A DNA stretch of 64,000 nt, from assembly GCF_000422625.1 (NCBI RefSeq), contig NZ_AUGK01000005.1:1-64000 (forward strand). The letters are read 5' to 3'. A program made the position numbers and the translations under genes. The notes beneath the pieces were generated by a model. That model worked only from the letters and a program-made list of their open reading frames with translations, was not told where the DNA came from and did no database searches. This stretch comes from Adlercreutzia mucosicola DSM 19490 (GTDB taxonomy: Bacteria > Actinomycetota > Coriobacteriia > Coriobacteriales > Eggerthellaceae). Shown piece after piece: positions 15,382 to 27,300 of this stretch (the first letter of the stretch is position 1; each line of letters opens with the position of its first letter).

Positions 15382-18300
15382 CTACTCTTCCTCTTCCTCC
15401 TCGTCTTCTTTCTTCTTGCGGCGGGCGATCACGGCCAGCAGGAGGGCCATGGCGCCCAGCAGGGCCGCGCCGAACATGAGCGGCATCAGCTCGTCGCCGG
15501 TCTGCGGGAGCTTCACGTAGAACACCTTGGTGCCCCACGGCGTGGTGAAGATGAGGGTGCGCCAGCCGCCCGCGCCCGTCATGCCGAGGTCGACCGAGCG
15601 GTTCACCTCGGGCGTCCAGTTGTAGGGCGACAGCAGGTTGAACTTCTGCCCGTAGGCGTTCGGCTCGCTGCGCACCACGCGGAAGTTGCCGAGCACGCAC
15701 ATGGAAGGCGTGATGCCCTGGCGGCCCTCGCCGATGACCTGGCCGGTGGCCTCGCCCCAGTCGTTGTCGTTATTGTCGTCGTCGCCGGCGTTCAGCACCA
15801 TGAACTCGCCGCCGTCGGGCATGGTGGCGCGCACCCGGTACAGATACGGGGTGTCGGAGCCGTCCACCATGGGCAGGCCGGCGAAGCGGTAGGCGCCGTT
15901 CACGTCGGTCTCCATGGAGGCCACTTCCGTCCAGCCCTCGTCGGCCCGCACCGTAGTGCCGCTTACGGCCTGCAGGGCCGTCGGCGTGTAGGACGCGCCG
16001 CTGAAGCCCACGGCGGCCTGGCCGTCCAGGGTCTTGCGCTCCAGGTGCACCGTCATGCCGGGCAGGTACTCGGCCGTGGCATCCTGCAGGCCGTCGCCCT
16101 CGGGATCGTTGTAGGCCACGCCCGCGATGGTGGCCGTGGCGTAGGGCACCAGACCCGTGTCGTTGTGGTCGGAGTCCTCGGCCTCGCTGGCGAGCCAGCA
16201 GGTGCCGCCGGGCCCGGCCAGGTACACGGTCAGGCCGCCCGTGGCCAGGTCGGTGCGCTCACTCGGCACCGCCAGCACGATCATGCCGGACACCGGGTTC
16301 GCCGGATCGAGAATCTTGGTCATCTCGTCCAGGTCGGAATCCACATCAGCCGCACCCTCGTTCATGAGGGTAACGCCGTAGCCCTTGGGCAGGTCGTCCA
16401 CCTTCACGCGGTAGCCGTACAGCACCACGGTCTTCTGGTCGCGGCGGATGCCGGCGGTGGGCAGGTTCTCGAAGGCCCACTCGCCGTTGCCGGCCGACAC
16501 GGTGTGCGCGGCCGCCGAGCTGTTGAAGGCGTCGTCGGCGATCCAGCCCATGGAGCCGTCGGCAGTCTGGCCGTACCAGTAGCGCTCCAGGCTCACCGGC
16601 ACCCCGCCGAAGCGCTGGGTGTCGCCGGCGTCGCGGGTGCCGTCGAAGCCGTTGTCCTGCCACACGAGGCCGCGGATGTCGGCCTCGGCGATCTTCACCA
16701 GGCCGAAGTCGTGGTCCATGGAGTTCTGCCAGTTGATGTCGGACCACAGGTTCGCCTCAACGGGAGCGGACAGCTCGGCCAGGCGCGCCTCGTAGGCCTC
16801 CATGAGCCGCTTGCTCTGCGGCACCTCGTACACCGGCAGGCCGTCCTGGATGACCGGCACGCCGCCGTTCATGAGCGGCTTGCCGAAGATGAGCACGTGC
16901 TTGGCGGCGTCGGCGTCGATGGCCTGAAGCTCCTCCAGGGTGGTCGCGGCCAGAATCTCGTCCAGCACGCTCTGCTGCTCGGGGGAAAGCTCGGGTGTCG
17001 CCGGCGCATCGGCGTCGCCCTCGGCCGCGGCCACGGCGTTGGCAAAGGCCACGGTGTCCATCGCCGCGAAGGCGCGCAGGAGCGAACGGCCCGTCGCGAA
17101 CGTGGTCGCGCCGCTGTCGCCGGAGCCGGAGCCAGAGCCCTCGGTACCCGTATCGGAACCGTCGCCCTCGCCGCCGGCACCTTCGCCGCCAGTGGTCTCA
17201 TCGCCGTCCTCGGAGCCGTCGCCCTCGCCCTCGTCACCGGAGCCAGAGCCGGAACCGGAGCCCGCGCCGCCGTTCATGTCGGCGAACTTGGCCACCGGGC
17301 CCTCGGTGCGCGAGCCCTCGGACTCGTTGTCGTCGGCCAAACGGGACAGCACGATGAGGTCGCCCACGGCGTCGTAGCCGGAGGGCAGCTTCACGTCGGC
17401 CTCATTCGGCAGCAGCGCATCGGTGACCGCATCGTAGTTGGAATTGATGGTGTCGTCGTCGCCCACCTGCTGCAGCGTGGGCATGTACTTCTCCTCGTTC
17501 GGGTAGCTCACGATCTCCACCCGGTAGCCGAACAGCACCGGGAAGGGCACGACGGAACCGTCGTCGGTACGCAGGTCGTGATAGCCGGTGCCGGGTGCCA
17601 AGAACGCCCAGTCGCCGCTGCTCACGGTCTGGTCGAAGGCGCCGCCGGGCACGTACTCCTCGCCGGCCTCGCCCGGATCGTAGGTCTCCTCGCGGATGAG
17701 CCCCTTCAGCTCGTCGATGGTGTAGTTGGAAGAGCCGGCCTCGCCGTCCTCGTCCTCCATGAGCACCGCCACGTCCTCCTGGGTGAAGCTCCAGTCGCGG
17801 CGCCACACGCCCTTGTCGTCGTCGCCGGGCATAAGCTTGCTTTCCAGCTCGTTCCACTTCGCATCGAAGGCCGCGGCCAGCTTGCCGTCGAGCGCACCGG
17901 GATGCTCGATGATCTTGATCTCGCCGGTGACCTCATCAGTGATGGTGGTAGACCACCCGAAGATGTAGTCGAAGTGGTCGTCCACGCCAGCGAGCACCTT
18001 CAGCTCGTCCAGGGTGCGGGCCGCATCCATAAGCCACGCCTCGGTGATCTCGTCGTTGGCCATGGCCTGGATTTCCTTGATGCGCTCCTCGGTGATGGCG
18101 TCGGAGGGCTCCACGTCGTACTGCTCGCGCGGATCGCGCTCCAGGAAGCCGGCGCCGGTGGTGTCGAACCAGTAGCGCACGAGCTTCACCGTGGCGCCCT
18201 GCACGCCCGGCTCGCCCTCGTCCTGCAGGCCGTCGCCGTTCACGTCGTCCCACACCTTGCCGGCGATGTACACCGGGTCCTGCAGCACGAGGCCCGCGTC

Positions 18301-21300
18301 GCCGGCGTGCTTCAGATACAGGCGGTTGGCCAGGTCGTACTGCACGCCCTTGTAGGCCACGTCGTAGCGCTCGGACACCGCCACGTTCTCCTTGGCGGCC
18401 TGGGCCACCACGGCGTAAGTGTCCTCGTTGAAGCCGTCCTCGTTGTACTTGCCGGCCATAGAGGCGTTGAACGTCTTCAGGTCGGAGTCGCGGTCGGCGC
18501 CCTCGGAATCCACATGGAAGCGGCTGGCCACGTACTTGCCGTCCTCCAGCACCTTGATGGCATAGCCGGCCAGGTACGGGGAGGCGGTGTCGTACTTGCG
18601 GGCGTTGTCGGCCTTCAGGGCCGCCAGACGCTCGTTGTAAATAGTGAGCAGGTCGTTCTCCACCTCGACGGTGACGGTTTCCATCACGGGCACCGACTCC
18701 ATCACCGGCACGCGCTCGAACATCTGCTCGCCGGTGGTCTCGTCGATGACCGGGTTACCATCGGTGTCCACCACGGGCACGCGGTTGAACAGAGGCTCAC
18801 CGTTCTCGTCGACCTTCTGCTTCTCCTCGAACACCGGCACGGTCTCCATGACGGGCACCTGCTCGAACAGCAGGTCGCCGGTAACCGGATCGGTGGCCTG
18901 CTGGCCGGTATTCGGGTCGATGATCGGATCGCCGTCCTCGAACAGCAGGTTGCCGTCGGTGTCGGTGGCCTGGCGCTCCTCGGTCTTCTGGACCTGCTTC
19001 TCCACGAACTTCGGCTCGTGAATCTTAGCGATCTGGGCCGCGGAGAGGCCCTCCAGCTCGGCCAAGGTGAGCGAGCGCAGCATGTTCGCCGTCACGTCGC
19101 GCGCCTGCAGGGCCGCCAACGACTTCGCCGTCAGCACGATCTCGGGCTGGTACACGTTGTCGAAGTTCGGCTGGGTGGGCATGGCCTCCTTATCGTCCAC
19201 CAGCACGTAAGCCGGCAGCTGACGGAAGTCGTAGGTGCCCTTGCCGTCGGTGAGGGTGGTGCGCTCGTAGGGCTTCGAGAGGATGGTGCACCCGGCCACG
19301 GCCACCCCGTCGATGACGCAGTCGGCCATCTCGAAGTGGGTCGTGGGATCCTCGGTGATGGTGCCGACGGAATCGGCGAACACCACGCGGCTGGCCTCGA
19401 TCACCTTACCGTCGGCGCTCTTCACCTCGGGGGTCTTCACCAGGTAGGCGCCCGAGCCCACGAAGGCCTTGTTCTCCACCCACGTGCCGGAATCCTTCAG
19501 GTTCTGGAAGCGGCTCGTGGTCTCGTACTTGTACAGGCGGCCGTTGCGCACGTAGTACACCTGGCCGTTGGAAGCGGCCATCACGTTGTTGGCGGCGGAA
19601 GCCTTGTACAGCGTGAGCTTGGTCTTGGCGTCGTCGGCGTAGTAGAACATGTTGCCGTCTTCGTCCTCCACCAGCTGGTGGGTGTGGGTCTCGTCGAACT
19701 TGGGCACGAAGTAGTACTGGGTCAGCACCACGGTCATGTCCTCGAGGCCCTCCTCGGTGTCCTCGGCCGGGGCGTTCTCGGGGTCGTCCACCACGTCGTT
19801 GAAGTTGTCGCGGATGCCATCGTAGTTCTCGTCGTACCACACCACGCCGGCCAGGCTCGACCGGTCGGGCGGCGCGAAGCCGGCGTTCATGGCCGTCTGG
19901 TGCTGGCCGCGGGCGAAGTCGAAGTCGAGCGGGGTCTCCACCACCGACTCCACGCCGTTCTCAGTCACCTTGTTCGGCACCGTCACGTCCAGATGCTGAC
20001 CCTCCATAGAGGTGTCGTCGGCGATGCCCGCCAGCACGATGCGGCCGCCGAACAGCACGCTCGCGTCAGCATCGGTCTTGCCGGAGTACACGTTCTTGGA
20101 AACGCCCGTCTTGGAGCCGGCGCCCACGTGGGCCGCCTCGCCCGTCTGCAGGTCGGTCTCGGCCCAGAAGACGGGGTAGTTGCCCGCGTCGTAGAAGGAG
20201 CCGTGGGCCCTATCCTCGGCGTTGGTCATGGGCTGGCTCTTGGAGTTCCAGGCGTCCTCGTTGGTGGTCTGCCACTGATGGGTGGTGACCAGGGTGGAGG
20301 CCATGCCGGTGGCGGTGTTCGAGCCGTCCACCTCCACGGTGTAGCCGGCCAGATACCACGTGCCGCCCAGATTCACAGCCGTGGGCAGGTCGGCGAACTC
20401 GTAGTAGCCCTCCACGTCCTTGTACCACTTCTTGGCGTCGCCGGTGCCCTCGGAGTACACGGCCTCATCGGCGGCCGCCAGCTCCTCGAAGCTGTCGTAC
20501 TTCGCCGCATCCAGGCGGTCGGCGGTGATCTCCACCTTCTTCTTGGTGGTGGTGAGGCTCGTCAGCTGGTCGGGAACGCCCGCGGCGCTCACCATGGGCA
20601 CGCGCTTGTCGGTCACGCCCGCGCCGCGCAGCACCGACTGGCCGCCGGCCACCCACGCGCCCGCGCCGCCGTTCGCGGCCGGGTCGAAGTACCAGGCCTT
20701 CAGGACGACCTGCTTGCCGGTGTAACCGGTCTCGCGGTGCATCTCGATCTCGTTCTTGCCGTTCTTCTTCACCACGCGGATCTCGTCGGTGAAGTTGTAC
20801 AGGCCGTCGTAGTCGTAGTCCTCCCACACGTAGCCGGAAATGCTGTAGGTGGGCGGGATGATGAGGCCGCCGTCGGAATGGCTGCGGCTGTGGGACATCA
20901 TCAGGTCGTAGGCCACCAGGTTGCCGCGCTTGTCGGCGTTGGCTGCGTTGGTCTGGTCGTCGTTATGGGAAGCCGGGGCGTACACGATGTTCGAGGCGTT
21001 CGCATGGCGCTTCGCGATGACCACCTCGGGGGTGCCGTTGTTGTCGCGGACGTACTCGGGGGTGTTGCCCTCGGCGTCCACCACTTCCAGCAGCACGATG
21101 AACTCGTCCTCCACGGCCGGGTCGACGGTGGCGGCCCCGGGCGTGGCCGTCTGGGTGAGCTCATTGTTCACGAACAGGTCGGAATTCTTCTCGTAGGCCA
21201 CGGGGCGGGTCACCTCGGCGCCGTCCTCGGTCACGGTCTCGCTGGCACGGGCCTTGGCCTTGAACAGGTCGCCGGAGGTCACGCGGGCGTCGGTCACCTT

Positions 21301-24300
21301 CACCTTGTAGCCGTACACCACCCACTGGCCGTCCTTCTTGCCGGCCGGCTCCAGGTCGGTGAACTCGTAGTAGCCGTCCTGCACGATGTCGTAACCGCCC
21401 ACGGCCGGCACCGTGCGCAGGCCGCAGCCCTTGATGAGGCCGGCGAAGGCGCTGTCGATGGAGCCGATGGCGTGGGCCTCGGTGGTCACCTGGATCGGCT
21501 TGAGCACGTCCACCATGGTGCCGGTGCCCGTGCCGTCGTCCTCCTGCACCACTTCGCCGTACTGGTAGTCGGCGTCCTTCACCCAGTTCGTGCCGTCGAA
21601 GTAGTAGCGCTCCAGGGCCACCTCGTAGCCGTTCAGCTGGTCGGCGCGCTCGTTGTCGTCCTGCACGCCGTCGTTGTCCTCGTCGTTCCACAAAATGCCG
21701 GAGATGGACTGCTTCGTGGGAGCCACAGCGCCCACGTTGCCGCCCGCCACCGACGTGCCGGCCACGGTGAGCCAGTCGTAGGCGACGCTCGCGCCCGTGG
21801 TGCCGTCGGCAATGACGAGCTGGTTGGCAGCCACGGTCTTGTAGTCGGCGGTGTCGGCCAAAGCCGTCACGCCCTCGGCGCCCTCGGCCGCCACGATGAT
21901 GCGGCCGCCCTTGGGCAGGGTGACGGTGGCGTCGCCCGTGCCGATGGTGGTGGTGGCGCCGGCGCGAGTGCCCGTGAAGGTAACGGCATTGCCCGCCGCG
22001 TCCTTGCCGTTCACCGTGGTGGTGTCGGTCACCACGATACCGTGGGCGGTACCCACGCGGTCGATGTGGGCCGCGTCGGAATCCTTGGCAGTGTCGGTGC
22101 CCTGGTGGAAGCCGGTGAGCATCCACACACCGTCATCGGAACCCGACTCGAGGCCCTTCGCCTCAACCTCATAAGAGGCCAGGTAGTACTTGTCGTTGAA
22201 CAGTTTCTCGTCAGCGTGGTCGGGCAGCGATGCCAGCGAGATCGCGCGATCGGCCACCGTCTCGCAAATGGCCGTGGGCACCTTATCGAACCGGTAGGCA
22301 CCGTTGCCGTCGGTCACCTGCTCGCGCGTGCCATAGGCACCGTAGGGCTGCCACGGGGTGCTCTCCGAGGGATCGTAGATCCACTGGGACAGCATCATGG
22401 TGCGACCGGCCAGGCCCAGCTCGTTGGCGTCGTGCACGCCGTTGTAGGCGTTGGCGCGGGCCGCGGCATCGCGCACGGGGTCGCCGGCCACCGGATGGTA
22501 GCTGTCGTCCCACACCTCGCCGTCGATGTTCGTGGAGGGCACGAACACGAGGCCGCCGTCGCCGCCCTGCTGGCGCTGGACGGCCATCTTGATGTCGTAG
22601 TCCACACCCGCGTAGGGGTAGGCGTCGTTATGTTCGTTGGTGCGCTTGCGCGCCACGATGATCATGCCGTCGGCCCGCGGCTCGGTGGCACCGTCGGCCA
22701 CGGTGGTGAAGCGGTTCACCATGGGGAAGGTGCCCTCGCTGCTGCGGTAGATATCCGAGTCGTCGGCATAGCCGTCGTCGGTTGCCTTGGTGGTGGCATG
22801 GGGCTTCGTCAGGGTGGCGCCCTTCGGCAGCTCCACTACCTCCACGCGGTAGCCGGCCAGGTACTCGGTCGTATCGGTCTGATCGGGCTGGTAGCTGGCG
22901 GGCATGTCCTCGAACACGTACTTGCCCTTCGGCAGGCCGTCCTTGTCGTTGTCGTCGGCCGTCACCTCGTCAGCGAACACGTTCTCGGTGCGCACCCACA
23001 CGCCGTCCTTCAGGTAGTACTGGGTGATGCGCACGGTCACGCCGGCGATACCCTCCTCATCCTCGTCGCGCACGCCGTCGTAGTCGGCGTCGTTCCAGAT
23101 GAAGCCCTCGATGGGCGCGCTGGGCGGAATCACGTAGCCGCCGTTGATGTACAGGTCGTTCTTGCCGTAGCTCAGGTCGAAGTTGTAGGTGCCGTCGCCC
23201 TTCACGTACTGGCCCGCGGCCACGCTCGTGCCCGCCGCATCGTCGGCGGTAGAGCCGGCCAGCACCAGCATCGAGTCGAGCGTATGCACGTAGCCGGTGT
23301 TGGAATTGGCCTCGTTGCGCTTCAGCGGGAAGGTGTTGGCGCCGTGACGGTTCTCGTCGGGGTTGGACGCGTTGGGCTTCACGTAGGCAAAGCCCTTCGA
23401 GTTCCAGTGGTCGAACCCGACGAAGCCGCTATCGGTGGTGATATAGGGGTCGGGCGTGACCATCACTTCCCTATCCGAGGGCTTGAAGCCCGGGTTACCC
23501 TTGATGGCCACGGTGTAGCCGGCCAGGTACTCCTTGCCCTTCACGTACACACGCACCGGCAGGTCGGTGAACTCGTAGTAGCCGTCCAGCGTGCCGCGGG
23601 CGGCGTTGGCGCCCTGGGTGGTGGTGTTCTTGAAGGCGAAGGCTTCCTCGGCCTCGTCGGTGGCCACGCTGTCGCCGTAGGCCTGCGTGGGGAACCAGTG
23701 GCTGTTGCCCATCTTCGGGTTGGTGTTCTCGGGGTCGTAGTACCACTGACGCAGGTACATATGCGTGCCCACGCGGCCGCCCTCGGGATCGGTCAGCTTC
23801 AGCTTCGTGCGGTTGTCGTAGTTCGGATCGGTCTCCTCGGGGTCGGGGTAGCCCGTGGCCGAGGCCAGGGGCAGATCGAGCTTGTAGGTGTACAGGCCGT
23901 CGTGGTAGTCGTTGTCCTTCCACACGTAGCCGGCGATGATCTGGTAGGCGGGCTCGATCTCGCCCACATCACCCGCATTGCGCGTGATGACGGGCTCGGT
24001 CCACTGGTAGCGCACCTCCCCGCGGTCGTCCATGGCATGGCCGACCGGAATGGTGGAGAAGGAGGCGTCCAGACCCGTAGCGTCCTTGCCGGCCACTGAG
24101 CCCAGGATAACCTGGCCGTTGTTGGCACGCAGGGTGCCGGCGGCATCGTAGCGCTGAACCACCGGCGAGCTGTGATACAGCTTGCGCTCGTCCTCGTCGG
24201 CCATGGCCACCGGGGTGGCGCCCACGGTGTCGGCGTTGCCGGCGATGCCGGCGGCCGTGGCGGCCACGTTGGAATCGGCCGCGACATCGTTGCCCTGGTT

Positions 24301-27300
24301 GGCGGCCGTGAAGTGCCACGGGTCGTTCAGCGTGCCCTGGGCGTGCAGCACATTGTCCTCGCTGTCGGTCACATCGGCCTCGTGCACGTAATCCACCGGA
24401 TCTGCCAGCTCGATACGGTAGGCAGCCAGGAAGTACTCGTCGGTGCCCGTCTGGGTGTTGTACTTCACCACGCCCGCAGGCAGGTTGTCGAACACGTACT
24501 CGCCCTCTTCCACAGCCACCTTCTTGCCGTCCTTGTCGAGCTTGGTGGCGCTGCTGTCGGCCGCAGCCGTCTTCACGGCCACCACGGAACGCAGGCCCGC
24601 GGCATCGGCACGGCTGACGCCGCCGGTGACCACCGGCACGCGGTCGCTGGCGCCGTCCGGCAGCTTCGTGGTCACCCAGTCGCTGCCGAACTGGGCGTTC
24701 TGCACCCAGGCGCCCACGGCATCGGCCGGAACCGTGCCGTTCACCTGCTTGGCGCCGTCGGACTTCACCCACTCGATGATGCCCACGTGCACATCGCCCA
24801 CCAGCTGGCCGAAGGCCGCGGCGGTGGCGGGCACGTAGTACCACTGGGTGGCGAGCACGGTCTGGCCGGCGATGCCCTTCTCGTCCTTGGCGCGGATGCC
24901 GTCGGAGGCGGTGTTCTCGGCGCGGCCGTTGGCATCGCGCTCGGTGTCGTCCCACACGATGCCCGTGATCTGGGAAGTGGGCACCTTGAACAGGCCCGTG
25001 TTCACGTTCTCGCGGGTGGAGAACTCGTTGGCGATGTCGTAGGCGGCGCCGCCGATGCTGATGGTGTAGGGCAGCGGGTGCTTCACGCCCGTCACCGTGG
25101 TGTTGGCCGTGGTGATGAAGCCCGTCTTCTTGGCGTAAGCACCGTCGGCCTGCTCGCCGGTGGCGGTGAACTGCGGGTACACCGTCACAGCCTCGGTGCG
25201 CAGCACATCGCGCTTGGCGTCGGAGTCGTTGTTCGAGGCACCCTGGCCCGACTGGTACAGGGTGAGCACATGGCTCTCGGGCAGCTCGGGCAGCACCACG
25301 CGGTAGGCGGCGATGGCCAGCATGTCGTCGGTGGCTTTCGCCACGTTCTCGGCCGTGGTCAGCGGGTTGCCCTCGGCGTCGAACTGCACGTAGGGCAAAA
25401 GATCACCGAAGCGGTAGTCGCCGTCGGCCTCGGTGAAGGCGCGCGCGTAGCCGAGCGGAGTGCCGCCCGCAGGAGCGGCCGGTGCCACGGTACCGCTGCC
25501 CGCGCCGTCGCCATCGCCCGGCGTCGGGTCGGGATCGGGCGCGGCGGACAGGTCGCCGAAGTTCATGTTGCGGATCCAGGCGCCGCGCACCGTGGTGCCG
25601 TCGGCCTCGTACACCACTTCCAGCGTCTCCGCATCGGTAGCGTCGAAGGTCTTCATGCCGGCCGTCAGATCGCCGCGCAGGGCCGCAGTGGCACCGGCGG
25701 TGGTGGTATAGGTCTTGGCGTCGGCGATGAACTGCGTCTTATCGGCGGACAGCTCGCCGTCCAGGTAGTACCACTGGGTCAGGCGCACTTCCTGACCGGA
25801 GATGGCCTTCTCGCCCACGGTGGCGCCAGCAGTCACCTCGCGCACGCCGTTGAAGTTGGCATCGTACCACACGTAGCCCGACACCTCGGTGGTGCCGAAG
25901 TATCCGTAACCGGCGGACAGGTTGTCCTCGTCGCGGCCCGTGGCCATGTCGAAGGCCACGGTGGTGGCATTGTCGCCCGCACCGCGGGTGGCCGCCACCT
26001 TGTAGTTGTCGTCCTGGGTGAAGTCGGTGGTGTTGCCGGCCAGCACGATCATGCCGTCCAGGGTGGAGACGGAGCTGTTGGCCACCGGGCCCACCTTCTC
26101 GGCACCGTCGGCGCTGGTCCAGCCGGCGTTGTGGGTGTCCTTGGCGAAGCCCTGGCCGGTGCGGTTGGCCCACAGCAGCGGGTAGTTCGTGTTCGCGAAC
26201 ACGTCGCCGCCATCGGCCGCGGCGTAGGTGATGCCGTTGCCGTTCACCAGCTCGGTGCCGATCACCTGAGCGGTGGAGTTCTGATCGTCGTTGGTCACGC
26301 CGGTGCCGTCCACGGTGCGGGTCTGCTCCATCTTGGTGACGGGGTAGTTCACTGCCATGGCATCGGTACCGCCCAGCACCTCCACGGTGTAGCCGGCTAG
26401 GTACTCGGTGCCGTCCACGGCCACGTACACCGGCAGCTTGTCGAAGCGGTAGTAGCCATCGCGCACCTTGTCGCCGTCGATGGTGGTGGCCTCCATGGTC
26501 AGCGTGGACACCTCCACGTTGCCCGTCACCGGGGTGCCGGCGCCCGGGGCGTCGGCCAGCGCGATGCCGGCCTCGGCCAGGGTGGCCGCGGCGAAGGCCG
26601 GGTAGGCCGCCAGCATCACGGCCGTGGCGGGGTCGTCGGCCGGGTCCACCGGATTGGCGGGATCGGTCGGATCGGTGGGCACCTCGGGCTTCTTCGGCTC
26701 CTCGGCGCGCTGGCCGTTGTCGAAGTCGGCCTTCTGAATCCACTGGCCGCCGTTGCCGTCGGCCGCGGGCTTGAAGTACCACTGCTTCAGGATGACCTTC
26801 TTGCCCACCAGGCCCTGCTCGTGGTAGCGGTTGCCCGCCACCTCGAAGTCGTCGGAGGTGCCGTTGTTGTACACGCCGTCGTAGTTGGCGTCGTTGAACA
26901 CGTAGCCGGCGATGTAGTGGGTGGGAATATCCATGATGCCCGCGTCGTTGTGGGCGCGGCCGGCACCCTTGGCGCGGTCGTAGGACAGCGTGGCGGGCGC
27001 GACGCCTGCCACCACCTCGTGGCCGGCGGCCTCAGGCTCGCTCGCGCCGGCCACGAGAGCCGGGAAGCGGCCGTAGCGGTCGACGTTGTTCTGGTCGGCG
27101 TTGCCCGAGTTGGCGCCCTCCACCAGGTTGGAGGCCTGGGAGCCCACCGACACCGGAGCGGCCGCGTGCTTGTCGGCATCGGCCACGTAGTCGGCATCGT
27201 CGGCCACGTTCAGCAGCACGGCGTACTCGCCGTCGGCCATCATGTAGCCGTCGCGGTAGACCAGATCGGAATCCAGCGTGTAGTCGGTGCCCTCCTGGTA

